NCBI RefSeq assembly: GCF_964204865.1
Contig: NC_135255.1
Location: forward strand, 10,197,135-10,261,134
Length of the DNA: 64,000 nt
Direction: 5' to 3'
Source of the DNA: Styela clava
Taxonomy: Eukaryota; Chordata; Ascidiacea; Stolidobranchia; Styelidae
The position numbers and the translations under genes are program-made. The stretch's first letter is position 1; each line of letters begins with the position of its first letter. The notes under the pieces are model-generated. The model had not been told where the DNA came from. It worked only from the letters and a program-made list of their open reading frames with translations, and did no database searches. Positions 12,901-24,776 of this stretch are shown in pieces.

Positions 12901-15900
12901 AAAGAGTTTTCTTTTGCGAAGGTAAACTAAATATGAGGAGGGTTATTCTTGAGAAAAACATGAATTAAAAAAAATAAACGAATGCTATGAGAATGGATCC
13001 CAAATAATTTTGAGAGTGTCTCGAAATACCAATCCATTTGATAAATAATTTTTATTCGACCACATGAACGCTGATATCCTGAAAATTAATGTTGAAAGAG
13101 AATTACGCATTCTCAGATATCGGACATCCAGTCGCGGTATTCAATCGTTCATATGCACAAATCTCACATTAATAGTAATTGCTACCCAAGTTTGTAAAGT
13201 TTAGAAACCAACAAACAGAAAATAACTAACCTAAAACACAATTAAAATTCAGTCGGCAATAAATTCGTCGCCAAGACGATGCCATCATACAAAACAAAAA
13301 AGATTTGGTCGCGAGAGTTACGTGAGATGACTGCCGTTGTTTTTTAAGCAGAATGTGAAAAAAATTATAATTAATAAACGGGAGTTACACGCCCTTTACA
13401 CATCGTGTGTATTAAACTTCCCTGGTAGGTACTTTGGTAAGTACTATTATTATTGTACCTATACACCTGTTGAAGTATTTCGGACAATTTCGAATTTAAA
13501 ATAAATGAAAACCAGACATATAATAAAGACGCAAAAGTAAAATGAACATTTATTGAAAAAGTTATTATTTAAGAAAGACAACATGATCGTACAATTCCAC
13601 CAAAACCTCGATGTTCGCAAGTGAGATGATAAATAAATACTTCCCTGTATTCGATCAATTAACTTTAGCGTATCGTTGTTCTGCCAACAAACAGCCGGGT
13701 GCAAAATATTTCCGTCCTGTGATATGCTCACAAATATTCTCGATATTAATATCATACCCTCGCGCATGTACTTTCTATTAGCTCTTTAGTGATCCCTTCC
13801 ATCCTTGGCCAAGTCATGTTTCGAATATGTGAACATTTTATTCGACCATACATGGCCGGCGGGAGGTTAAAATTGTAAACAAGAGAGAGGTAAAATCAAT
13901 CGCGAATTTCGTTATAACGGCTCGTTTACGAATTGTTGCGCCTGTTATCGTCGAAAATGATTACATTTGTTGTATTTTGAGGCATTTAAGCAGTAATAAT
14001 TAGGGCATGACATCATCAAAATCGTCAAGTGAGATCTTGAAATTGCAAATTCCGTAAATAAAATTGCGAATTATTCGGTAACGAATTCAGCTTTAATGAC
14101 CGTCGGGGTATTGTTTTGTTGAAAATTATTATTAATGTGAGAGCGCCAAAAACATACAGTCCATACCGATGCGACTGCAATTTATATGGTCACAATTGGT
14201 GTGGCGCGTTTATTAATAGTGTAAAATAAATTAAACGAATATCAATTATAACCAAGCCTGTCAGCGTGTTATTTTCTGTGGGCAGGAATCGTAAAATACC
14301 ATCTTGAGACAAATTCACTTCTATTATAAAATCTTAATTTTCAGTTATTATCGTTATACAAATAACGTGTGGCAACTTTTTAATTTATCGTCGACCAAAA
14401 AACCGCCCCACACTCGTCCAAACATGTGTCGAGCTTGAACGACAGGAACAGATTCATCCACGACCTTAATTAGGGAAAATATGTATTTTATTGGGAATGC
14501 GAAATAAATGTAACAAAACGCATTTTTTGTGATATAACTTTGTATTTTCGGAAACGGGTTGCCGTGAAAGGTAAAATTTGATATAAATTGATCGCAAAAA
14601 TGTTTTATTTTAAATGTAACAAAACACATTTTGCGATATAACCTTGTATTTTCGGAAACGGGTGTCCTGAAAAGTAAAATATGATCTAAATTAATCGCAA
14701 AAATGTTTTATTTTAAATGTAACAAAACACATTTTCGCGATATAACCTTGTATTTTCGGAAATGGGTGTCGTGAAAAGCAAAATATGATCTAAATTAATC
14801 GCAAAAATGTTTTATTTTAAATGTAACAAAACACATTTTTCGAGATACAACTGTATTTTCGGATACCGGGTGTCATGGAGAGTAAAATGTGATCTGAATT
14901 AACCGTAAATAATGTTTCATTCCAAATGTATCATAACGCATTTTTTTGCGATATAACTTTGTATTTTCGAAAACGGGGCGTCACGAAAATTATTAATCTA
15001 ATGTTTTATCTATCGTCTAACTAACGTCTGGAACACATCATTTTCGGGGAGAACTCTAGCCCGCGAAACGTCATTTAATTTAAAATAGAGAATGTTTCAC
15101 ACATTTCAAAACGGAAAATCACCAGTAAGTGGACAGGGATTCAACCCTCCGGATTCAGTATTCTATATCCCCGTGTCAGAACTTTCTGAAGAATGGAACA
15201 AAGAACCCGTCAAACCGCCGCGGAAGAAGGGGAGTATTTTTTGCACTAATAATTAGGGCGTGACAATATCAAAATCGTCAAGAAACTGGTGAATTTGCAA
15301 ATTCCATAAATAAAATTGTGAATTGCTGGGTAACATTTTAGCTATAATTATCGCCGGGGTATTGTTTTGTTGAAAACACGTTTAAACTTGAGGGAATTAG
15401 TTACAATTAGCGCCTGAACTCTATTAGGCACTCGAGCACTCAAAAAAAAAGCACTCCAGTCCAATCTTTTTAGCATTAAGTCGCATACGTAAAATATCCC
15501 GTAAAAGAAGTGCTGTTCATTAACGTCATCTCGTCTTATGACCACGCAGAAATGCCTTTATTGCCGAATTATTCAATCACTATTTTAAATCAACATTCAG
15601 GATTGGAACAATTTCAGATTTGCGAAGTTTATCACCATAGAAATACATGAGAAAGTTATTTATCGTCTTAATAAATATCTGCATCACGGTATGGACAATA
15701 ATATTACCATTCGCATAAAATTGGGACGGTAAATTTACAAATCTTGATAGGTGATATTAAAGCCAGCGCAAATGTTAATTTGAGTCCTCAATGTCTTCAA
15801 CAGCTGTTGCCGATGTGAACGAACGGGTAAACCCGAAATATAAAACTTCGATGTCCGCCGACCCACAAGAATTCATATTTGTAAAAAAGAGAGGGCGGGA

Positions 15901-17677
15901 TTATAGATTACCCAAAACCTGGATATCGCCGCCAAAACGATCGTGACAAGAACAATTAGCGATTACAACGGAATTAACCAGTAAAAAGGCTTTGTTACAT
16001 GTTTATTCGGTACTCCTTAAAAATATTCGATTTAAAAAAATATTGAATTTTGCCCACCCGTCCTCGCAAATCAATGAGAAATAGTTGTGTAAATATCGCA
16101 AAATGCCACGTCCTTTCAACATTGTGATTACAATAAAATGGCACTTAATGGTATTTTGTGAATTTGTTGATTTTGCAAATCTGTGACATGCTGCTAAAAG
16201 TTTCGTCTGATTTGAAAATCGTGCAGTTTGGTCACAATTCATCCAAAGTGACTATAACACGTTACTAACACTTTTATAGTCATTTTGAATTCATCGATAT
16301 CATTGATAGTCACATGACCACTCTCGTTCAAAGAAACGCCGCGGGAGCGTTTTTTGCAGGAGAAGCGGAATCGGTGTGCTTGTATAATAATCATATTTTA
16401 AACAAGAATTTTGCTGTTAATGCAAAAGCTTTATCTCCTATGTCTGCATCTCATAGGTTAGAATTCCGGTAAATATCGTTATGATATGCAGAATTGAGTT
16501 ACAAAAGTACCAGTATGTTACTTATTTGTCAACTTAATACTCGAAAATATTTGTTAACTTTGAATTTTTATTCCATTCAAAATCGGAAAAAAGTGCTATT
16601 TCGCAGTCCCTAAAAAAAGTTGCGAAAGTGCTTCGCAATTTTCGCAAAAAAGTGCGCTAATAGTGAACACTGCTCATGCATTTATATCACCGTCAAACTT
16701 TTGTATCGTGAATTTTATGTTTCATTTCAGGAATCAAGTTTACTACCAAGAGCAGAATCGTTCAAATTCTTCAAATATCTTTTAATTCACGGTACAAGAG
16801 ATGATAACGTACATTTTCAAAATTCTGCTGTTCTTGAGAATGAACTAGTTCGAGCTGGAATTGTACATAGGTATCAGGTAACTGAGCAAATATTGTTATC
16901 ATTGTTATAGTTTGAATCATTTGGTCGTCCATAATGTACTACCGGAATAGAAATTTAATATTTCGCAAGAATAATTGTGTGTGGTTGTTTGGATCATGTT
17001 ACTGAAAAATGGCCATACTAGTTCTTTGCATCATATTGGTTAGGTGGCTCAAATTTTGAAGATAGTTTCAGGTGTGTATTATTGAGTTGATTTTTTAATC
17101 GTAATTCGGTAGTCGGTACCGTTAATGAAATGTACCATTGAGAAATGTCGGTTTAACTAAAATTGTGGATTTAACCCACTAAATTAGCAAAGCCTTAGTC
17201 CCACGTGTTGAGTTTGACAGAAAAATCATCTTCAGACAGACACCCTGTGTCCAGTATGCTCCTCGGCTTTTTGTTTTAGTGAAATGTTTCTAAATTTAGT
17301 ACTCTTGAAACTGACTCGTAACTGATGAAAATGTGTTATGTATTTGACAATCTATCTGCACTGATATGTGCCACTTCTGAGTATTCAGATATAATTATTT
17401 TTGAGTTATGAATCGAAACTGTGGTGTCACCCCTTAAAATTAAAGCGTCTTTGATATTTTAGGGAGAGTTTTCACCCCCAAAAGAGGCTATTGAAATCAC
17501 TGCCTATGTTGTTTGTGTTATCTCTTTTACTATATAGCCATTTCTTAGGTTAACAAAATTTATGCACAGGTATACACAGATGAAACACATTCGTTGAACA
17601 GCCAGCCAAAGTGGACACACAGGCACTTATACAAACTTATGACGCAGTTTTTAATTGATTGTTACGCAAACACGTGA
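970..17677 (+). CDS. Dipeptidyl peptidase 4-like membrane serine protease (first exon missing)
   Basis: Exons: 970-1081, 2319-2414, 3722-3807, 4331-4405, 5255-5307, 6071-6264, 6639-6766, 6843-6961, 7400-7601, 8134-8244, 8562-8644, 8917-9125, 9382-9492, 10090-10159, 10694-10888, 11203-11431, 16731-16877, 17570-17677. They join in frame to 775 residues; human DPP4 is 766. The family are type II membrane proteins with a beta-propeller and an alpha/beta-hydrolase domain that remove N-terminal dipeptides after Pro or Ala. Seen here: a short RNWKG juxtamembrane motif like DPP6/DPP10, then one hydrophobic membrane span; the substrate-binding double Glu in DWIYEEEV (formed across the 6264/6639 junction); YAGP with the oxyanion Tyr; nucleophile motif GWSYGG; Asp in GTRDDNVHF; His in DETHSL. 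The full catalytic triad argues for an active enzyme, unlike DPP6/DPP10. The C-terminus ends at a TGA at 17675. Confidence 0.93.
13990..14125. repeat. Internal direct repeat of the hAT-like element, left copy
   Basis: About 135 bp starting near GTAATAATTAGGGC and ending with GGGGTATTGTTTTGTTGAAAA. It recurs in the same orientation at 15243-15376 with scattered differences. The two copies bracket the 105-bp tandem array. Confidence 0.7.
14506..15000. repeat. Minisatellite, about five units of ~105 bp
   Basis: Successive units begin at AAATGTA(A/T)CA near 14506, 14612, 14715, 14819 and 14924, spaced 103-106 bp. Each contains CGATATAAC-like and GTATTTTCGGAAACGGG blocks. The central units are the most alike and the outer ones more diverged. 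It lies inside the hAT-like element. Confidence 0.85.
15243..15376. repeat. Internal direct repeat of the hAT-like element, right copy
   Basis: Partner of 13990-14125, same orientation. It shares the AATAATTAGGGC start and the GGGGTATTGTTTTGTTGAAAA end, with substitutions between. Confidence 0.7.
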
Positions 17678-19615
17678 CATGCTATGTCGTCACTATCGAT
17701 TATCAAGCCAATTGTTTTTATTTTATCAAATGCTGACAACTGAGATCAACGTGAAAATAAGACCGAATTTTAACAGTCAACAACTCGAATCAGCTGACAC
17801 TGGAGATTTTGTATCCGACAGACCACCGGGTATGACTCCCGCACTTCCATTCCACCAGCCAGTGTCAGAAAATCACTTGCATATTATACAGATACACATT
17901 CTCATTGGCGTAGTGGATTTCTAGAAATATTTCTCTCTAGTTGGCATTGGCATAGTATTTGCAAATTATTGATTCGAAGTAAAAACATATGCCCGCATGT
18001 AAAGAAATATATTTCTGTGGGGTCAACTACTCCTCGTCTTAGTCATTACTCTGGTGGATCCCTACGTATTATTGTTGCTAATACCAGCAGTTTCATTTAC
18101 TGTTTTATACAACTGATATGCTGTAGTTTACTTCTTGCGTTATTTTTATAATTTACCTATTTTCTAGCAAGTAATACACTTTGAATAATAATGATCTCTC
18201 TCTTTAAATTAAGTCAGTTTGACGACCACAAGTAGGCCTCCTGACACAAGGGTTTGGGGTTCAATTTCCCTGCAGGCATGTTCTAGAAGCGCGTTGCACA
18301 ATCGTGCAGGCATAAAACATTTCAGAAAATTAGAAATCGCTCGCAGCTATGTTTCGGTGAAGAATTGCAGTTAAATTTACAAAAAAAATTGAAAACTGTT
18401 AGAAAAATATTATTATTACCCAAAACTACCATCATACTAGGTAAACGGTCAGTTGGAGGCTAACAGTAAATAATGACAAAATTGTCCTAGCATGCCTTGT
18501 TACGCACAACGTTAGCATTAGCAGCCATGTGATTTTAACGGGTGTAAATATCTGTGAGGCTAAATATATACAATTACAATATATCGGTTTTGACTCCTAG
18601 GTTCTTGAATTATGCGCCGAATTTGCGTGTGCCCGCTTGCTGGACATATATTCCAATTTGAACTTCCCTGAACGCTTAATTTCTTAGAAATTATCTGGAA
18701 TCTGCGCAGCTTTTGTGAAAAAAACAACACGAAATGTATAGTTCTACAACTAGTCGAATTTATTCAGTTAAGTGTGCAATATCATTTCCTTTTTACCCCA
18801 CAATCAAACTCTGTTGGTCAGGGTTTCGGCCGCAGCAATATAATGTGTTTTGCTCAAACGTGCTGCAGATAAATTGAAAATTGCTGAAGTTATTAGAAAT
18901 AAGAACGTTGGATGTCAAGTTTTCATCTGTAATTTAGCACAATGGAGCTATACAAATTTTACTCTGCTCTTGCGTCTGATAGGTAGAAAATTCCGTGGCT
19001 TCAGGCTCCATATGTTGTTCAGCAACGTACCATGCAATGCAATTTGAACGCAAATTATCAGAATATAGTGATAAATACATTGGCAATCGTAAACAATATA
19101 GATATCGGTGCATTGTGAAAATTTGGCTGACGCAGGCGAGTGAGGCGACAGACTATTTAATTTCAGTATTCCATTCTAAATTTAATATATATACAATATG
19201 AAAAATTTGTTTGAACATTTAGTAAAACATATTGTTTTAGCTCACGCATAAAAAAATCATTCCGGCATCAATAACAAAGTATAGTTTTCAAAAGTATTCT
19301 GAAGTGTAATGAGAAGTTAAGATAGTCGAAGGCGTAGAAGTAAATAAACTGCTCGTTCACATTTAGTGTTGTCTATATCTAGGCTCAGTGGCTTTTTATA
19401 AGAATTTTTGTTTTAAAAAAGTTACAGAGCGTCTGATTGAAAAGAGCTCAAATTTCTCATCCAACTTTGCTTTAGTTGGTGCCAAAATGTAATTGATTTT
19501 AAATTAAACACATTTGATTATCACTATAGCTAATCTAAACTACACGAGGAAAAATAATTTGAAAGTCTAAAACTAGATGGATCAAAAACCGGTAATACAG
19601 AAAAAAAAATTGATT
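17678..19615. other. Intergenic, tail-to-tail between DPP4-like gene and secreted gene A
   Basis: No supported exon on either strand. It should hold the 3' untranslated regions of two convergent genes. I did not find a clear AATAAA close to the DPP4 stop codon. A stretch near 18240-18290 has a loose tRNA B-box-like GGGTTCAATTTCC but no convincing tRNA or SINE structure. Confidence 0.5.
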
Positions 19616-22600
19616 TTAGGGTCTCCAACTGCTACCGCTAGAACCGGGAGATCCTGGTGCCCCTCCAGTGGACGAACCAGATGATCCTGGTGAACCTGGG
19701 GCGCTACCCGACGGGCGGTTGTTTGATGATGGCGGCCCGGCACTCATGATTATTTCTTCTTCTTCAAACGCTTCTGACTTTGATATAACAGGTGGTTCTG
19801 GTTTCTCACAGTAGATATCTGAAATAAAAATTCACGTTTGTTAATCTTATTTTTCATCTAACATGTTTTCACCGTTTATTGAATTACTAAACCATCCGTT
19901 GTGGAAATTGTGACTTAACCTATGCTGTAAAAAATTCTTGTTCGTGTTGTTTAGTTTGAAACGCAGCCACAAAATTTATGGTTGAAAACACGGCATACTG
20001 AATACAGTTGTTCGTTATGTTTGCATGACTGGATTCATATCTATGCTCCACAGTCTGTTTCTGTACAAAGTCTATTGCTACATACAGAGTATATATACAA
20101 TACCAGACAAAAACTCTGCCGAACCGGGATTTTTCAATTTAGTAGCCTCCCAATGTTTATGCGGATGCTTATACAATGCCACGTTCAAAAAAAAAATCGT
20201 GGAATACTTTGAATGAAATTGACTTACTCATATCTTCGGCAAATTTTCTAATTCTTGTCACCGATGGTCTTTCAACATCATAGAATCCAAGTGCCGGGTC
20301 AAGGCAGGTGGATGCAAAGTTTGAATCCACTGTAAAAGAATATCATATATAATATACTTACACCACCCCAAAGGAATATCGTACATGAACGCCACAATAC
20401 CTCATTGCATACCACAATGATGGATTGTTATTTCCGCACCAGTAATCCACCAAAGTTGAAAAAGTTCCTAATATTTTGGCGTTTAAAAACAATTTCTGCC
20501 ATTATCAACACAAAGAATGGTATCCCTGACCTTCAGAGCTCAAAGGTTCAATTCTGCAAAATCATTCTATATCCTCAAAAAGAGCATAAAAACGCTCAAA
20601 TTCAAATATAGGATTATAACTAAGTACTTTCATACCGGAAAATATTCGATCAGCAATTTTTCCCCAAATGTCGTTTTTGTCAAAGTCAGTTCCACCGTAG
20701 ATTAGGTCCTTAGCGTCTTGCTCTGCAAAACGAGAATGTGTTAGGATATAAACATACGGTATTTCTGATGTTTTATGTAAAATACTCATTCACTCTATAG
20801 TTCTAATATACCACTCACTGAGTTTATATCATTCATTCAACAATATACGGCTGGCAGAATTTAAAGACGTTCAAGTCAATGTAATTGGAAACAGCTCAGT
20901 AATAGACAATTCAAAGCCACAATTTTTTTCAATCGATGTTTGATGTAAAAGTTTATTCAAAATGATAAACTGGCAGTAAACGAGTTCATATGTCGCATCA
21001 CATTTCACCCCGCGAAACATGTGTAAATTGCAAGAGATTATTGTTGTTTTTGATAAACTTCACGACTAATTTCTTAACCAATTTTACCGGTGGATTCGTA
21101 TGCATATATAAAATGCAAGGATTCTGTAGCAAAAGTGAAGTTAACTATTCTAAGTGATCCAAAAGTCTCGCTGCAAGGTACCACAAATATATTTCTGTGA
21201 CGTTTTGTCTGAAATTCGTAAGCGGTCTTCTTGTTGTAGTTGAATCGTGTTTGGCTGAAAAAGTTTGACCTTGGTCAGACGACACGTTACAGAAATATAT
21301 TTGTGTTGGTGTGCAGCAAGACTCTTGAATCATCTGGGATAATAATTCATAATAGCATATCTGATCTCTAGTTTTGATTAGCGCGACTGTTGTCACAATC
21401 TCACGGAAATATAAATAACCTACTGTCGGGAGACACAGTTAAAATCAATTCACGTTTAGTTCAAAATATTGCAAATTTTGGCACGGGAATAAGAACAACT
21501 GAGCAGTTTATTGTTCCGAACACATCGAATTGGATGGGAAGAAAGCCGCAACCGTTCAACAGTTATGTAAAGCACCCGAGGCGGCGAAGAAGTCAGGAAT
21601 GCCTTTTACATAAAACTACGTAATAATGCCCTGCGATTCCATAAAGCGTAATTAGCAATGAGATAACATGTGTGTTCCTGGCGCTTGGTACTATACCCAA
21701 ACCCAAACATCGAGTTAAATTACCGATATTTGGGACACGACAATGTATATACAATAGAATGTATTCTGGGAATAACGAGATGGGATGATAACGGGGTAAT
21801 TGCCAGCAGTTGGTGATCACTCATTATCAAGGGATGACAGAATGTACCACTGAATCGTCGTCTAAACTTACCAGTGACTGTACCAGAAGTGTAACGATCC
21901 ACCAACGAAAATAAAAATACAGTGGTGATGTCATTTTGTCGAATGTAGTTGGCCACTGTAGAATGTACGTACATGTGTTTAATATAACTTATTAGTTAAT
22001 GGTTCATAATTTGCTTTGAAGAAAATAATCAGCAATATGAGGCCGTAATCATGAAACAGCTAAGGAATAAGATAAATAAATACAAGCAATCCGAATCCGT
22101 TCTTTTTTCAAAAGCGCGAATAAAACTCTTTTGTACAAATAATTTCAAGATAAAATGTAAAATCAGTTTGAATGTTTGAACCATTGCGTAATCAAATAGA
22201 AAATGTTCTTACAATCATCTGGTTGCGTTCCACAAGTAGTTTCAATGATACCGCGAACCATGTCTTGCTGATGTACTTTAGATTCTTCTTCATATCCAGG
22301 AAATGGTCCTGAGTAATAAAAGTACATAAATGGATAGCGCATTAATTACACTAAGACAAGAAAAAAATATATATGTTTTAGTTTTATATAACATTTAATC
22401 AAGCCTCATTGATATTCATTCGCATGCAGGTGTACTCTGACGTACGTGTCTGGGAGTGAGCCTAAAATGAAATACATTTAAAGAATACACCTATTTTGTT
22501 TTTTAGTAATTTTCGTCTCCAATAATAGTGATTAAGAAACTGCAAACATACCGTTAACATCGCTCCAATACTTTGCATTGACAAGTCCTCTCAAAAGATG

Positions 22601-24776
22601 TCTTCTATCTATTGAAATTAAATGAAATTTGGGTCAGACGAAATCGAATGCGAAGCTCAAATACCTAGCACCAAAGAGATCTCCCAAAGTATGTGCACCA
22701 AGATGGCACACAACCTGAACCCTAACCTGGTACACATACTATGTTCAGGTTGTGCGCCATCTTGGTGCACATACTTCGGGAGCACCCTTAAAAGTTTGAT
22801 CGACCTCTCGAACACTAAGGTAACTAGAAATATAACTGAAAGGTACGGTAGTTATTTTACACAAAGTTCAGTCCACGAAGATACGGTTGATATATATATA
22901 TATATATACACATCATTTTACTCTCTGACTCACCTTCCTTCGATATTGTTGGCATTTTGACTTGTACGATTAAAATATCTATTTGCTCTTGAAATGTTTC
23001 AGGTTTCATAAATTGATCCAACATGGCGGTATTTTGACACAACGATGCCTTGCAGGATTCAAAATTGCGCAAGGCTTTTTGCATTTCATCTTCGGTCAGG
23101 GTTTTACCGAGTCTCTTCATAAACAGGGCTGACTTAACAGCTGATGTTACGAGTTTGCACTATAAAGAATGGGATTTTTTAATGTATAGTTCTATCTAAC
23201 AATAAAGTACATTTAATGTGAATTCACTAGCTCGTTAAATATAGTCGATATGAGTGATATATACATGAAGATATGAAGACAAAATACGATATTTGCGAAG
23301 TATAAATTATATATAACTTACTGGAAGAAATGTTTCATCATTTTAATTGTGGACACTACGTTGTGTTCAAGTAAGTCCTTCTCAATATCTATTTTTCGCA
23401 GTCGTGCCATTCTTGCGATACCATTCAATTTATAGCCGCAGTGGATTCATAATTGGTTGAATTAACTGATTTCTTATCCAAAATTTGATACCAATAAATA
23501 ATTCAATTTATTATTCCTATGCGAGTCCCGAATATATTTTATTGAGCCAACATGGCTGTATATTCTGACCAATAATATGGCATCCGTGAGTTATCCCACA
23601 GGTTGCTCTCTTCTTTCTGTGTTTTTAGTGAGCGCGCCTCTGCCTTAAGCTCTAGAATCTTGTTATTTATTAATTTAATTTTTCATGTTTGTTTTTATTT
23701 ATTTATCTAATATTTGGAGAGATGGTCATGTAAATAGATTTAAGTTGTGTGTAACTGTAAAACTTAGTTAGGTGATGGCCCGAGTTGTTAACTATACGCT
23801 TACCCGAATGTCTTCAAACTGCTTAAGCTGTTCAGATACCTGTAATAGGACATAAAACATTTATTTTCGCGGGTGTACAAAGATTTGTGATAAATAGAAA
23901 GTTATGAATAACAATTAAACAAGCTAAACGCCAAATATGAAGAAACCACTTACTTACCTCTAATGAATAAGAATTCGGATACCATTCAGTAGCCTAAAAT
24001 TAAAAATTTAGTGATGAATTATTTCAATAAGAAACAAGTAAATTATTTCAATCAACAATAAAAACGACTTAAATTAGCAACAGATGTTTTGTGGATTCAA
24101 TATTCTGGTAAATTATTTGAAGAGAAGCTGAGTCACCGGTATTTTTCACTAAAGACAGTTTGGATCCTAACCGACTGTCGGCAATTGTGTTTTGCCGAAT
24201 TGCGAAGGGTAGATGATGGTTATGCATCCATCCAATGTATTAAAGTTAGTACTGAATTCTTGAAGTGTGTTCATAAAGGTACAAAGCAGCAATGTCTTTT
24301 AAATCCAGACTGGAATTTTTTTCTACGTTCAGCAATTTAATTTATAAAAATGTGGTTGCCGAATATATATCACTCACCGATAATCTAATGCCAATGGGTT
24401 TTTCTTCCTTAAATAGAAATAGGACAGATATTAAAATCATGTTTAGATAAAAAAAAAATATTATATATTTGTCTAACAATAATGCTAAATGCGGTCTTAA
24501 TGGGCCGACTATAGTATACGAAGAATCTCTTTACATTGAAACCTAACTCTGCGGACTCTACTACAATATCATGAAAAAATTTTACCTCAGTTTTTTCTTG
24601 TGCCTGTAAAAATTAAAAACAGATCCAATTAGTTACTTACATTTGTGCTGCGTTTACAAATTTGCAAATACAAAAATTACGAAACGATTTTTGCATTTTT
24701 AATCAAAATATATAATTCCATTACTTACCATTGAGTTTGCACCAAGAAGCAAAGTCAAGTACAGTATCAAGATCAT
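19616..24776 (-). CDS. Secreted micro-exon family protein, gene A (340 aa)
   Basis: No known family is recognised. Exons in transcript order: 24729-24776, 24586-24603, 24378-24407, 23958-23993, 23804-23839, 22934-23159, 22552-22608, 22213-22308, 21872-21955, 20636-20722, 20228-20329, 19616-19818; total 1023 nt, one open frame. Exon 1 encodes a signal peptide (MILILYLTLLLGANSM). Exons 2-5 are only 18-36 nt and all introns there are phase 0; introns after exon 6 are all phase 1, so every internal exon except exon 6 is symmetric. Exon 6 is a 75-residue core with NFESCKASLCQN, shared with gene B2 (SFNNCKFTICSN). Exon 8 has a Cys in TTCGTQ (B2: KVCGSQ). The last exon is a disordered tail rich in Ser, Gly and Pro (APGSPGSSGSS repeated). 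The product is probably extracellular, function unknown. The layout resembles schistosome micro-exon genes; homology to them is not claimed. Confidence 0.85.
22676..22790. mobile_element. Palindromic foldback MITE, copy 2
   Basis: Inverted arms AAGTATGTGCACCAAGATGG and its reverse complement near 22759-22778, separated by CCTAACCTGGTACACA. It sits in an intron of gene A. I could not define a clean target duplication for this copy. Confidence 0.7.
23560..23790. repeat. Interspersed repeat shared with the B locus introns
   Basis: The run from CTGACCAATAATATGGCATC through TAGATTTAAGTTGTGTGTAA resembles 33180-33365 and 38155-38330. In gene A it lies between exons 5 and 6; in B1 and B2 it lies between exons 10 and 11. 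The different positions suggest a dispersed repeat rather than ancestral intron sequence. There is no coding content. Confidence 0.6.

Larger units (their letters stand above)
11888..16672. mobile_element. 4.8-kb hAT-like DNA transposon inside a DPP4 intron
   Basis: The ends are inverted: CAGTGTTAACTC on the left, and CAGTGTTCACTA when the right end is reverse-complemented. Each end is followed by subterminal AAAGTGCTTCGCA-type motifs in opposite orientation (about 11920-11960 and 16585-16655). The 8-bp word CTCATGCA flanks it exactly on both sides (11880-11887 and 16673-16680). Eight-bp duplications and CAG...CTG ends are typical of hAT elements. No open frame inside is long enough for a transposase (the longest are about 100 codons), so it is non-autonomous or decayed. 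It makes up about 4.8 of the 5.3 kb between exons 11203-11431 and 16731-16877. Confidence 0.85.

Noticed and set aside
13459-13767. Minus-strand frame of 102 codons inside the 4.8-kb element
   Set aside because: No transposase motif such as a BED zinc finger or hAT dimerisation block; chance frame in AT-rich DNA.
18240-18290. tRNA B-box-like GGGTTCAATTTCC
   Set aside because: No cloverleaf or matching A box at the right distance; similar words at 30395 and 59935 are equally unsupported.
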